Shown: one piece after another, positions 46,815 to 58,100 of the stretch
How positions within the stretch are numbered: position 1 is the stretch's first letter
How the letters are laid out: each line of letters begins with the position of its first letter
Source of the DNA: Tomocerus qinae
Taxonomy: Eukaryota; Arthropoda; Collembola; Entomobryomorpha; Tomoceridae
Reading direction: 5' to 3'
Length of the DNA: 64,000 nucleotides
NCBI GenBank assembly: GCA_020055645.1
Contig: CM034546.1
Location: 138,281,875 to 138,345,874, forward strand
Translations under genes and position numbers: made by a program
Notes under the pieces: generated by a model
Databases searched by the model: none
The model's input: only the letters and a program-made list of their open reading frames with translations
Told to the model about the DNA's origin: nothing

Positions 46815-49800
46815 AAAAACTGCTACGACATTGCAAATCTTAAGGCGTTTGAGATATAATTATATAGATCAAGCAGTTGTTCTTTAGATTCAATGTTGAA
46901 CAGCTCATGGTAGTTGTCACGAGTTATATTTAAGCCTCTCCGCTTAAGATAGCATGATCTGTTCGGGCTGTACACTTTACAACTAATTAGAAAATGGAAT
47001 AAATCCTCATCTTTATTAAATGGGTTATAACACACACTACATAAATTGCCCTCCTCCAGAGAATACTTTATGCCATGAATGACAAAACCCCTAGAAAATT
47101 TACAATATAACCTTAACCTGCATATCACCCTAATTTTATTAAGTGAGACATTAAAATTAAGATATTTTTGTAAGCCATTTTCTCTAATTAATTTTTTATA
47201 GTACAAACAGTAGGAAGAATCATTTAACCTACCTTCATCCTCCTGTTTAGTTACATCTATGGATCTAGTGCAAATGTCAGAGACCTTTTTACTAAGATAG
47301 TTAGCGGATTGCATCCTCCAAACTTCTCCAAAACCCAACGTCTCCAATTTGGTGCGTACATTAGTGCACCAATTGAGTTGAGTGGTTGAACCTCTCTGAG
47401 AGTTATTTTCAAGCTTTGCATCCAGCTCGAATAACTTTTTGTAACAAATTTTCGGCAAACGACTATCATCCATACATAGCAATTTAAATAGATACCCCAA
47501 AGTAAGGCATTACAAAGTAAGGCAGTAGTAAGGCAAAGTACATTCTGTGTTTACACGGTTTGTCTCAAGTCTAATAACATAGTTAGGTGTGCTCGACGGG
47601 AGGTGCAAAAGTTTTTTGAAAAACCGTACCTGAACGGTCTCAATCACATCCAAGTAAAATAGTCCCCAGATAGAAGCGCCATACAATAAAGTAGGCTGGC
47701 AAATGGAGTCAAAAAGTTTACATCTTGCCCCCCACGGTTTCATTTTGGAACGATACAGAGTTTTCCATACTGAAATAATCTTGACATTTGTTTTTTGCCT
47801 AGCGTGTTCAGCCGCGCTTCTAAAACTGCCTGTATATGAAAATATAATACCTAAGTAGCAGAAATTGTTTACTATTTCAAGAGGTTCTCTATTGTAATGA
47901 AAGGCGCACTGAGATTTCCACCATTGCGAAAAACCATTACTTTTGTTTTGCTCACATTTACTTTAAGCTTCTTCAATACACAGTATTTATGCAATAAATT
48001 AAGTTTCATTTGCAAGCCTTTTTTGGATTTCGCAAAGATGGCGGTATCGTCGGCATACATCAGAATATCAATGGTGGTAGCCTCGTCAATGCTAATTTGT
48101 GATATCCCTGCTTTGTTAAAATACGTTTGAATATCGTGGATATAAAGATTAAAAAATAAAGGACTGCATAACTCGCCTTGTAGACAACCTTGGGTGCTTT
48201 CAATCGGGCCCGTTAGCCCGTATTGAGTTCTAATCTTTATATTAGCTTTTCCATACAGGCTGTCAAAAATTTTTACAAATTTATAGGAAACACCGAGGTC
48301 AATCAGTGTCCGCCATAGCAAGTTTCTATCTAGTAGGTCAAAGCAGCGTTCGAAATCTACAAACGCTGTAAAAACGTTTGTAATTTTACGTTTAATTGGA
48401 TAATGGCACTCAAGACAAATATCTGGTCATCGCAACTTCTTCCTTTCCTAAACCCTGCCTGACACTCTGGAAGAATGTTTTTAGAATCAGACCATACCGT
48501 AAGTCTCATTAGCAAGATCATTGTGAACCATTTTAACAAAGTATTTAGGAGTGAAATACCCCGGTAATTATTAGGAGATGACCTGTCACCTTTCTTGAAT
48601 AGCATTGCTACCTATATTTTAGACCACGGGTCAGGCGTAGTCTCCTTTTCTAAAATTAAATTAAATAAATCAAGTATTTTATTTTTACATTCTAAAGAGC
48701 TGTGTTTAAGGAATTCATTTGTTATTGAATCAGACCCAGGAGCCTTATTGTTTTTTAACACTTTTTCGGCTAGCTCTAATTCAGACATAGATATTTTTTC
48801 ATCAAAATGGGTTTCTGACTCTTCTGAATCACAAGTGCTTTCAGTTATTGTTAACGGTTGCCTAGCAGGCATATTTGTCGCATAAAATTGCTCCCATTCA
48901 GGAATAGTGATATAGTTACTCGAGAAGCCTTTTTCCTTGAAAGAATTTGCGCATTTCCAAAACTCTGTATCGTTCCTAATGTCAGAAAGTTTATTTTGAA
49001 TGTTTTGGTCGTATGTTTTCGATTTCCCCGCGTACAGTTTCTGTAAATTTAATTTGGCCTCCGCACAGTTAGCTAACGATACCTCATCAAAGTTGTTTTT
49101 TCGGCAAAGCCTTCTACATTTACTATATTCTGCCTTGCTTCTTTTGCACTCCTCATCCCACCATGGCTGATTTTTTGGTTTGTTACCCAATTGACCACTA
49201 TTTATATATTTTATTTGATCAGTATCTCCTGCTGCGAGTTTAATCGCCTCGGCAATATTTTGGTACATTACATTTACATCATTAACCATATTTTTAATCA
49301 AGTCTAATTCCTCTAGTCTATTATCTAAACATTCCTGGTACTCATTGATTTTATTTTTATTCCAAATTAATTTTTTTGCAATTAAGGGCAATTCCATTGT
49401 TAAATCATTTATTTCACTTACAGTGTCAAAGAAGGATAATGACACCTGGCATGGATTATGGTCTGAGAGTCCTATTTCATTTAGGACCTCAAAATTTTCG
49501 ATGTAATTAATAGACTCATAATTACTCCATACCAGGTCTAAAACACTAACCCCCTTTCTGTCACATGGTAAGTGTAATTACCAGGAATGTCTAAATCACA
49601 TCTCCCATTTAGAATAAATAAACCGTATTGTTCGAAGCAGCTTAATAATTGTGTACCTCTGCTATCCACTTTTTTGTCTCTGGAGGATCTGACTTCATGA
49701 AATCTGCCCCCTTTAATAAGAGCTTCGTCAATAAATCCACAATCCCCAATTCTTGCGTTGAAGTCGCCTCCGATTAGACAAATACGATCTGAGTAAGAAT

Positions 49801-49818
49801 CCAAGATAGTCGCTGTGA
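46815..49818 (-). mobile_element. LINE 3: 5'-truncated, endonuclease end to RT and C-terminal zinc motif
   Basis: Read on the minus strand from about 49818: the end of the endonuclease (ICLIGGDFNARIG, about 49790), a linker with KPKNQPWWDEECKRSK, RT blocks (LFKKGDRSSPNNYRGISLL, AGFRKGRSCDDQIF, CLQGELCSPLFFNLYI, ILMYADDTAIFAKSKKG), a thumb region, and a C-terminal CSVCYNPFNKDEDLFHFLISC. The catalytic Y-A-D-D is kept. The reading frame is broken at several points (near 49540, 48610, 48340 and 47750-47870), so the copy is dead. The 3' end lacks a visible tail. The architecture fits the Jockey/I-type LINE group; a finer clade is not claimed. Confidence 0.8.
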
Positions 49819-50310
49819 TGGCAGGCTATCGCCTGCCCTCAAATCAGCGCCCAGACATTGTGCCAGATAATCATTCAATTACACCTTAATCAATATCTTA
49901 ACTGTGTACTTACCTCAATCCACCCACACAAAACACACACACACTAATGATGTATAATAACATGCATTCGCCAATCGGATTCATTCCGAATCTGACCAGA
50001 AGTCCTGGTCAAATAAATATTCGCTCCTCAATTGTTCTGTGCTCTTTCACTCATTATCACACAATCATACATAGAGCACAACCCGGGTATTAGTCTGGCA
50101 CAGGAGTGCCAGACTACTCTCTACACTCCGGGACTAACCCACTTGACCATGCCCGAAACCGGTGAGCATGCTGAAGCTGCTTAGGCAAGTCGGGGATGGA
50201 GAGGAAATGGGATTCAACACTACGAGTGCCCATTCTCCCCTTACAGTTTCCTCCAAATGACCGATGCCAAACAAATAACCTAATGTCTGTTTCCTCCAAA
50301 CTTTCGTTGC
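49819..50310. repeat. Unclassified repeat-like block with hairpins
   Basis: Starts with a self-complementary GGCAGGC-TATC-GCCTGCC and contains a short CA run (ACACACACACAC). A perfect hairpin, TAGTCTGGCAC / GTGCCAGACTA with a 4-base loop, is at 50091-50116. The block abuts LINE 3. No ORF domain is seen, and the element type is unknown. Confidence 0.35.
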
Positions 50311-50800
50311 ATATTTGTTTTCTTTTCTGACCTAAACAAAAAACTATAAAAAAGAAACATGCTAATTGTTAGGCTTCAAATTTTTAAGTAAGGTCAAAAA
50401 AGAAGCTAAAAAGTGACGGAACAAATAAACGAATAGGCCAGTGGGGCAACCCACCATAGATGGGGCCTATTAGTTTTGCTGTTGAGAAGGTTTACCAAAT
50501 AGGTAAATCTATCACGGCCATTTAGGCCAAAATCTCAAGTTGCAACATAGCCTATTATTCTTACATTTTACCTATCATCATACTATTTTTTTACTTCTTT
50601 TTTGACCTAACCTAAGGATATTTTATTAAGCTTGAAATTGATGATAGAATGTGTGGAAACTTGAAGAAGCATAAACTGTGGTCATGGTGCCGTATAATGG
50701 TATAAGGAGAGACCACTAGCGAATTTTGCTATATAGATAGAGTTCTGAAGATTTATAAGGGATTTTTTTCTGAGAAAAGTCCCTTACCTCTACCTTTGCT

Positions 50801-50967
50801 CAAGGACGTATTTAGGGGGAGGGGGTGCTAGGGTGCTGAAGCAACCCCTTAATTTCCCAAAAACAAACTAGATATTTTCTAAAATTTAACAAAAAAAATT
50901 TTATGCATAAGAAGATTCTTTTCTCATGTTCAAGCACCCCCTTAATTTGAGTTCTGCGTACCCATTT
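50801..50967. mobile_element. MITE with CAAGGRCGTAT-type end, copy 2
   Basis: Starts CAAGGACGTATTTAGGGGGA and shares its interior with 23871-24030 (GGTGCTAGGGTGCTGAAGC, TTATGCATAAGA, TGTTCAAGCACCCCCTTAA). The right end is decayed. No ORF is present. Confidence 0.7.
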
Positions 50968-51259
50968 CAGCACCCTAGTAATCGTTCTGCATTTATTCCG
51001 TTTCCAACAACATGATATTTGGGGCTCCTTAGTGAAAAAATCCCCTTTACAATCTTTCAAAATCCCCTACGAGAAATTCTGTGTTTGACCCTCCTAATAC
51101 TGTTTATGCTTCTTGCTTTAGTTGGAGGAAACAGATCAGGAAACGCCTAAATTCAGCCCGCAATAATAAAATTTAATATCCAGAGGGGACTGATAATTTT
51201 TGTTCAGTTTTGTTCGGCTGGATAAATTACGCAAGTGCTTTCGGTTGTTTTATTTGTTT

Positions 51260-51910
51260 GTTGTCAAGGATTGAATTATTAAAAAATTTTCTACTTTACC
51301 TACGATTTGAGTTTAAAGGTCATTCGTCTATTCCATTTAATTATTCTGGCTTGGCATTAATATTTTTCGCCATACGAATAGCACTACATATTGTATTCCC
51401 CCCTGAAATTTATAAATATAGTTGGACATTCATTTTAGCCTTGCAATAATTTTCTATCTGCCTCTGATTTGAGTTTGATTTCCACCAATGGATCAACTAA
51501 TTTAAAATTATGAATTTAGATATTTAGATAGTTAAATATAAACATTGTCACATCTTTAAAACCTGTATTCGATTATAAAATTAAATGTAAGCATTCCCTT
51601 TTTATTCAATTTCAGCCTGAAGAAGATAAACGAAATCTTGATTGCTGAATCAAATGGAATACTTTTAGATCCGATTATATTGCTCGCAGTTACAGTGAAT
51701 AATTAATTTGCATAAGTAATTCATTCCGAAGATTACATGTTTTATTTTTTTGTTTTCAAAAACTAAATTATTAAAATATTTTCTACTTTATCAACGATTT
51801 GAGTTAACAGGTCACTCGTCTATGCCATTCAATTATTCTTGTTTGGCATCAATATTTTTCCCCATACGAATAGCACTATATATTGTATTCCCCCTTACAC
51901 TTACAATGAG
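51260..51910. repeat. Direct duplication, two diverged roughly 145-bp units
   Basis: About 51268-51410 and 51763-51895 match (TTTTCTACTTTA, CGATTTGAGTT, CATACGAATAGCACTA, then ATTGTATTCCCCC), about 490 bp apart. A short open frame (51210-51449) overlaps the first unit, but its counterpart is not conserved in the second, so coding is unlikely. Confidence 0.65.
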
Positions 51911-52241
51911 CAGCTCGAGTTAAGTGCAATGAAGTTTAACTTTATTAGGATGCCGATAAAATGCTAACCTAATTTCCAAAAATGTTATTTTTACTTCAGT
52001 TATTTTATTTTGTTGACATTGTTAAATCTGTTGTCTGTAGTCATTCGCAGTGAATATCTATACACATCCAAATCATAGTATAATGACTATTAATTATATT
52101 TCTAACAAAATAAATATGATGGTAGGTATATGCTAATGACTAAATCTAAAATGGTAAATATTTCACTTGGCCTTTGCAATAAATAAAAACCAACAATTAA
52201 AATAAATTATAACATTCCTAAATTAAAAACTGCACATGGCG

Positions 52242-52490
52242 TCAAAATACAATGCCACAGCGACTTGCTTTTGACTTCATGTGCTTTGATATTTGTGAGG
52301 ATATTTCTTTCGCAAACCGTTGCGCTGAGTTTTCTACTATGGTGTTATTGGCATCGCTCGGTTGTCGGTAGTGGTGAGAATAGCCAAAATTCTGGTCTAT
52401 ATATAATGGCTTAGATTTTCCAATAGATTTAACGATTGCATTGCATCCAATTTCTTCAGTATTGTCAGGGAGTACTATAAACTTAGATCT
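52242..52490 (-). CDS. Possible last exon of an unrecognised gene
   Basis: An open frame on the minus strand follows a good splice acceptor (TGTGGTTTACAG) at about 52490 and runs to a stop at 52242. It encodes 80 or so residues (FIVLPDNTEEIGCNAIVKSI... ending KSKASRCGIVF). No domain recognised, and no matching upstream exon in phase was found. It may be a real 3' exon or a chance frame. Confidence 0.25.
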   Translation of the reverse strand, partial: RSKFIVLPDNTEEIGCNAIVKSIGKSKPLYIDQNFGYSHHYRQPSDANNTIVENSAQRFAKEISSQISKHMKSKASRCGIVF

Positions 52491-52639
52491 GTAAACCACA
52501 TAAAATGAAATATACAGTCAAATCTAAACATAGAAACTTGAAATACCGATGAGTATGGATGGAAAAACGTTACAGAAGTGTCTATGTCTAAATGTAGTAA
52601 AACCTAGTAATTTTCAAACCTCAGGGAAACGTACACTAT

Positions 52640-53050
52640 ATTTGAAAATATAGTAATCTGCACTCTCTAATTGCACATAAGACCATGAAACATGTGCTTG
52701 AGTGCACATGAAACATGAAACAAAACAAATATTGTCAAGTACATTTCTTACGCAAGATTTATGGTGCAATATATTTCCATTAACATCTGGATTCTTGCCT
52801 GACTCTAAGACCACATAAGTAGTTGGTTGTCCGTGACTGATTTTAAAGAAACTTTTTAATGGTTTCGATAACGTATTTAATAACTTCCTTTTTATGTGAG
52901 ATTAGACCATCATCGACATATAACACTATGTAAACTGATTCGCCATTACTTTGTCCCGCAGAAACATACGGGTCGTATGTGCTGTTTTTAAGATACAATT
53001 TGTTGGGGAACTAATTTTGATTTCCACAGCGCAGAGCTTGCTTGAGCCCG
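52640..53050 (-). mobile_element. Ty1/copia reverse transcriptase fragment (fossil)
   Basis: Minus-strand peptide similarity includes SVYIVLYVDDGLISHKK, the copia RT active site context, followed by a stretch resembling the copia F-x-I-x-x-G...D-V-N-G-x-I-x-x-H block. Only part of the RT remains, there are no LTRs, and the copy is broken in several places, so it is old. Confidence 0.6.
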
Positions 53051-53179
53051 TACATACTCAACAATGATGATTACAGAGTCAGAGGTTCTATTTTTACATA
53101 AGATTGTACCGTTTATTTACAATAAATCAATTACTTACATCACAATGCATTGTTGGATATCCTTTGACATGTTCATACA

Positions 53180-53330
53180 GGTGACCGCCCGTTCTATGCG
53201 AAGCATATATATCCGAAGGATAACGTTATGCAGAGCATAGAGTATGCCTACGGCATATATATCCAAATAATAAAGTTATACGAAGCATAGAGTTTGCCTT
53301 CAGCATAGATAGATACCTGTGGCTAATAAG
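53180..53330. repeat. Short local repeat (GAAGCATA...GCATATATATCC)
   Basis: Three imperfect units alternate ATGCRRAGCATAGAGT and GCATATATATCC within 150 bp. Origin unknown. Confidence 0.5.
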
Positions 53331-53638
53331 ATCTCCCTCCCTCCACCCGGAAAGTCGCCGCCGCTGCCGCAAGAGATCCGTATTCAAATTTTCGTTAGTG
53401 ATGTTATAATACTGGTCCAAAGACTGGTAAATTGAATACTTGTAAAATATTGTAATTACAAAGCGTATGACTAAGATGACAAAATTTATGAAACTTAAAG
53501 TTTAAATGACAATTTCATGAATTATTGTCTATGGTTTCTAACAATATGGGAGAAAGTTGTTATCGCTACAAGTTTTGAAATAAGAGGACGTAATCAAATA
53601 GTTTTGGTATTTATACATTTATTTTCATAGTAAAAAGG

Positions 53639-54240
53639 TTAATAATCAGTAGAAATTAATACACAGCAACGCTTATTGTTAATACTGTCCATGTCTTCTA
53701 GAGGACGTTTAAGTCCTGAAGTTTGGCATTCATCAATAGACAAGTTGTCTTCATTAATAGAAGTTACATAAGTGAGCCATACAGGTGCCACAGGTACATT
53801 CATTTTCTGGTATATAGCTTCTTGTCCAAAGTTGTTCTCTCCTAACGGAATCCAGGGAACAAAAAAGGACATTTTTTGCCTTTTACCTTTTTTGCCTTTT
53901 TTATAAAAAAGGTAGGAGTAAGATTTTAAAAAAGAAGTCCTATTTTGCCTTTTTACCTTTTTTGATGTAGCAGAGTGCCCCATTTACTTCACTTTACACG
54001 TAAATAAGGTAAAAAAGGTAAAAAGGACTGCTTTTTTAGAAAAAGTAGTGCTTTTTACCTCTTTTGTAAAAAAGGAGTACCTTTTTAGTTCCCTGACGGA
54101 ATCCCGCTGGACGACCAACAGTAAGTTTTAGTTTGTGGACCTTGCCTCCTCCTAAGCAGACGGACGGAAAAGATATTTCATAAGGAAAATAATTCTGATT
54201 TTGCTTGTAAACGTACAGAAATGATTCCAACATGAGTCTC
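53639..54240 (-). pseudogene. Unrecognised coding-like segment split by a MITE
   Basis: Open frames on the minus strand flank a hAT-like MITE: FLYVYKQNQNYFPYEISFP on the upstream side (54233 to about 54104) and IPLGENNFGQEAIYQKMNV to the stop near 53639 downstream. With the MITE and one copy of its target duplication removed, the two frames do not join in the same phase, so a further lesion or an intron is needed. No family recognised. It lies about 600 bp upstream of the copia fragment on the same strand, but a link is not shown. Confidence 0.25.
53853..54095. mobile_element. hAT-like MITE, copy 2, with perfect 8-bp target duplication
   Basis: Ends CAGGGAAC and GTTCCCTG are perfect inverted repeats, and ACGGAATC flanks both sides (53845-53852 and 54096-54103). 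The 243-bp interior is made of TTTTTGCCTTTT / AAAAAGGTAAAAAGG runs like the copy at 7207-7545. The CAGGGAAC ends and 8-bp duplication identify the hAT superfamily. The perfect duplication suggests recent movement. Confidence 0.9.
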
Positions 54241-54249
54241 TTCTCTTCA

Positions 54250-55100
54250 TTAGGTCATGAAGACTTGGATTCCATCAATCTTTCTTATCAAATGTATAAA
54301 TACATTATCAGGTACTTTGTTGAATGAGATTGTTAGTCTATCGTCTATCGTAGTACGCGTTGATGACGTGACGTTCTTGTTGTTCGTCAGCTGAGTTTTG
54401 TGTGTCCGTGTTCCGTGTTCGCCTCCGTGTTATGCATCTTTGACGACGTCCCAGAATTTAAACCTTCCGACATAGACCCGGGGAAATTATATTAGATTTC
54501 TCAATAGATGTTCACCCCCTAATTGTCAACCCTTTTTTGTCAACACACGAAATTTTTTTTGTCAACACCAAGTTTCTTTTTTGTCAACATAACCAAAGTC
54601 ATTTTGTCCTATTTTGTCAACAGCTTATTATTCAATGCAATAAATTAAAATAAATGGTAACGTTAGAAAATCAGTCACATAATAAATGTAATATGAAAAT
54701 CAATGAATGAAATGTACAAGTAAAAATTAAGGTACTTACTGTAAAAGGTAAAAAACTTGGATATATAACTTTAAACGTTTGGTATACAAGACAGCATGTG
54801 GACATTTCTTGTTAGGAAACTTATTACGCTCAACAATCGCACATAGATTTAAACTCAAAAAAATCGGACGCGATAGGAAAAGGGTTGAAAGGAAAGGAAG
54901 GTTTTTATTTGAAATTTCCTTTCTCACTAATGTTAAATATGTAAATTTCAAACTTCTGCAACTATAGCTTCGAATACCATCGGGCCTTGTAACTTACAGA
55001 TGTAGTTAAATTGAATGCGGTGATTCTAATGATGTATATATGAACGGCGATCTCGACCGAGAACGTCGTCTAAACTAAGTTGGGAAAATCTCAGTAGGAG
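54250..55100. other. Gene-poor DNA upstream of a BEL element, with TTTTGTCAAC repeats
   Basis: Five TTTTGTCAAC-like copies occur between 54528 and 54622. Part of this region may be the LTR or leader of the BEL/Pao element to the right, but LTR borders were not identified. Confidence 0.35.
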
Positions 55101-55109
55101 TTTATGTGG

Positions 55110-58100
55110 TTAAGTTGTGAGCGGGAGTGGAAAAGCACTGGGGTAAAAAATGATTGTTTTATTATGTATAATAGATATTGGACTTTGATTTGCATTGAAC
55201 TTTGAACCTACTGAACTAACTCTAATGAAATATTCTTGAAAAAAGGAAGGATATCTGGAAGAAAGTCTCCGAAGAAGCCGCCGCCTCCAAGGAGAAACAC
55301 TTCCGAAGAATTTTGATGACCTACCTCTGCTGCCTAAAACGACAAGGAAAATGAAAAACCGCGGACCGGAGCTGTTTGATGTTGATGGTGATAATGATGC
55401 TAACTCTGTTATTTCAGATCTGATGAGATTTTCGGAAAGAAGATCAAATCCTACCTCCGTCCGAAGACCACCATTGGTGAAATCTGTATCCAGTTCAACT
55501 AAAAGACTATTGTTGGAGGCAGAATTGAAAGCTGCAGAGGAAAAGGCCAGAATGGATCGAGAAATCATTCAGCTAAAGTTGACAATCGAAAAGGAGAAAA
55601 TCCTGGAGGAGGAAGGAAATTCTCGATGTCAGGAGGATGAAATTCTCTCTCTACCAGATGAAAATGAAATTCAGATGCAAAATGATGATACGACTAAAGA
55701 TGCTCGTGTAAATCAATGGATTGATGCACAATCAACTGCTAAGGATAATGGTACTGTTTCTGATTTGACAAAAGCCCTTACTAATGCCTTTCAGAAGATA
55801 TCTGTAAACTCTGGAGGAGAAGACATGAAAAAGCTATTGGCTCGACAGTCAATTTCGAGAGAGTTACCGATTTTCAATGGTAATCCCGGAGAATGGCCAA
55901 GTTTCATATGCAAGTACAGAAATTCTACCGACGCAGGAAAATATTCCGATTCGGAGAACATAGATTGACTCCAGAAATGTTTGAAGGGACGGGCATTGGA
56001 TTCTGTGCAATCTCTGATGTACTGCCCAGAAAACATTGGTGAAATTCTAGAAACCTTGGAGATGAATTTTGGAATGAATTTTTTAAATTCATTATACATG
56101 CATTGCAGGAAAAAGTCACCAGTATCAACCCCTTCAAAGAAGATCAGCCACGATGCATTATTTCCTTTTCTAATGCTGTACGTAATTTAGTATCAACCAT
56201 TGAATCTTTAAATTGCAAGAACCATTTGTTGAATCCTCAGTTATTAGACCAAATAGTAAAAAAGTTACCAACTAGTATGAAAATGCGGTGGGCTGAGCAT
56301 GTGCAAATCCTGAAGAATGAAGAAACCCTAAAAGATTTCTCCGATTGGATCAAGCCCATAGCTATTATGAAATTCCTGACTTTTCTTTTGTAGAAATTAC
56401 AGACTGAAGCCACAGAAAGAGGAAAGGGTTTTCACCACGGCTAAAACTAACTGTAAAAATGAAGAATTGAAGTGTTTGTTTTGTGGATGGAAACATAAAA
56501 CAACTAAATGTAGGAAACTGCTCAAGGAAACCGTAAACCAACGTTGTTTGGAGCTAAGATTTTGTTTCGCATGTTTGAAACCTGGACATAGTATGGAAAC
56601 CTGTGATGAAAAAGAACTCTGGAAAAGATGGATGCGATAAGTTTCACTACCTTCTTCTTCATAAGAAAAATGTAAAAATTGAGGAAATCCGCCACTCTAG
56701 TTTATCGTCGGAGGAGAAAATCGTGATATGCTCTCCTGTGATTATACATGTAACTCTCGGAGGAAAGAATGGTGATTTCAAAACTTACGCTCAACTGGAT
56801 GATTGCTCAACTACAACTTTGGTAGATGAATCCGTAGCAGTAAAATTAGGACTAAGTGGACCTAATGACCCTTTGAAAATGAAATTCGGTACGGACATGA
56901 TCGCAACAAAGGAAAACTCAATTTGTGTGACTTTTGATATCATCGGAGCTGATAAACGAAATCACACAATCAAAAATGCTCGTACCGTAACGCATTTCGA
57001 TCTTCCTGTTCAGTCTGTGAATATAACAAAATTAGCAACAAAATGGAAATATCTTGAGAAAGTACCGCAAGTTGATTTTCACAATGACAAACCAACGATT
57101 TTGATTGGACAAGACAACTCGTATTTAATCAATCCTCTCCAACTGTTAAAGGGACCTCCTAATGGACCCTGTGCGTCCAAAACAAGATTAGGAATAGGTG
57201 ATACACGGAAATTCAGCTCGCTTTCGAGGAAGGTCTGATGAATTCATTCATCACATTGGAATTCGGGAGGAGGAAGATGACTATTTACATAAACTTGTGA
57301 AGCAGTCGTTTTCTACCAAAAGTTTTGGAGTCAAATCATGTGTAAAACTGCCTGTTGCCAAAGAGGATACTAGAGCAATGCAAATTATTGATAAATGTGC
57401 ACAAAGAGTAGGGGACAGATGGGAGACGGGCCTGCTGTGGAAAAGCGACGATCTTACACTCCCAGAAAGTAAAAGCTTAGCTTTTCGTCGTCTCCAGTAT
57501 ATGGAAAGGAAGATGGACAAGGATCCTACCTTTTCCAAAGCTTATTGCGATAAAATCGTGGAATATGAAGCAAAAGGATATGCTATCAAACTTTCTCCGG
57601 AGGAGGCTGCTGTAGAAAATGATCACACTTGGTACTTACCACATTTTGGAGTAGTTAACCCAAACAAACCAGAGAAAACTACGGCTAGTTTTCGACGCTG
57701 CTGCGAAAAGCCAAGGAACAAGTCTCAATGACAATTTGCTGAAGGGACCCGATAATCTTTGCTCACTTGTCGGAGTTTTGTACAAATTCAGACAGAAGAG
57801 AATCTGATTTACGGCCGACATACGTGAAATGTTTCGCCAGGTCAACATCAGAAAAGAAGACCTTTATGCACAACGCTTTCTATGGCGGGGAACAGATAGA
57901 CAGATTCCTCCGGATGTTTTCATGCCAGTCATGACTTTTGGAGCGACTTGTTCTCCCAGCCTGGCTCAAGAAGTAAAAAACCGAAATGCTCGAGAATTTA
58001 TGAATAAATTTCCCGATGCAGTCAATGCAATTACAAATAGACACTATGTAGATGACTATCTTGATTCCGCACATGACATGAACAAAGCAATCAAGATAAT

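Larger units (their letters stand above)
43390..46815 (+). mobile_element. LINE fragment 1 (endonuclease plus linker), interrupted by two insertions
   Basis: Plus-strand pieces lie at about 43390-44360, 44803-45083 and 46660 to about 46815. The second and third continue the first in sense: the endonuclease piece has AGDFNGFDTK, and the linker has WMNNKIRKLIKLKNK then KAKLNIRDKQANS, resuming as IKFLDKSWHRLVSDV after the second insertion. The endonuclease's final motif reads SKHL where SDHL would be expected. Stops and frame changes break it, and no reverse transcriptase part is left. A solo LTR and a minus-strand LINE interrupt it, and a third LINE abuts its end, so it is the oldest element of this nest. 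Confidence 0.75.

Noticed and set aside
54736-54967. Overlapping short frames on both strands near 54.8 kb
   Set aside because: Neither has a domain, and they sit between a MITE-rich region and a BEL element with no splice signals.
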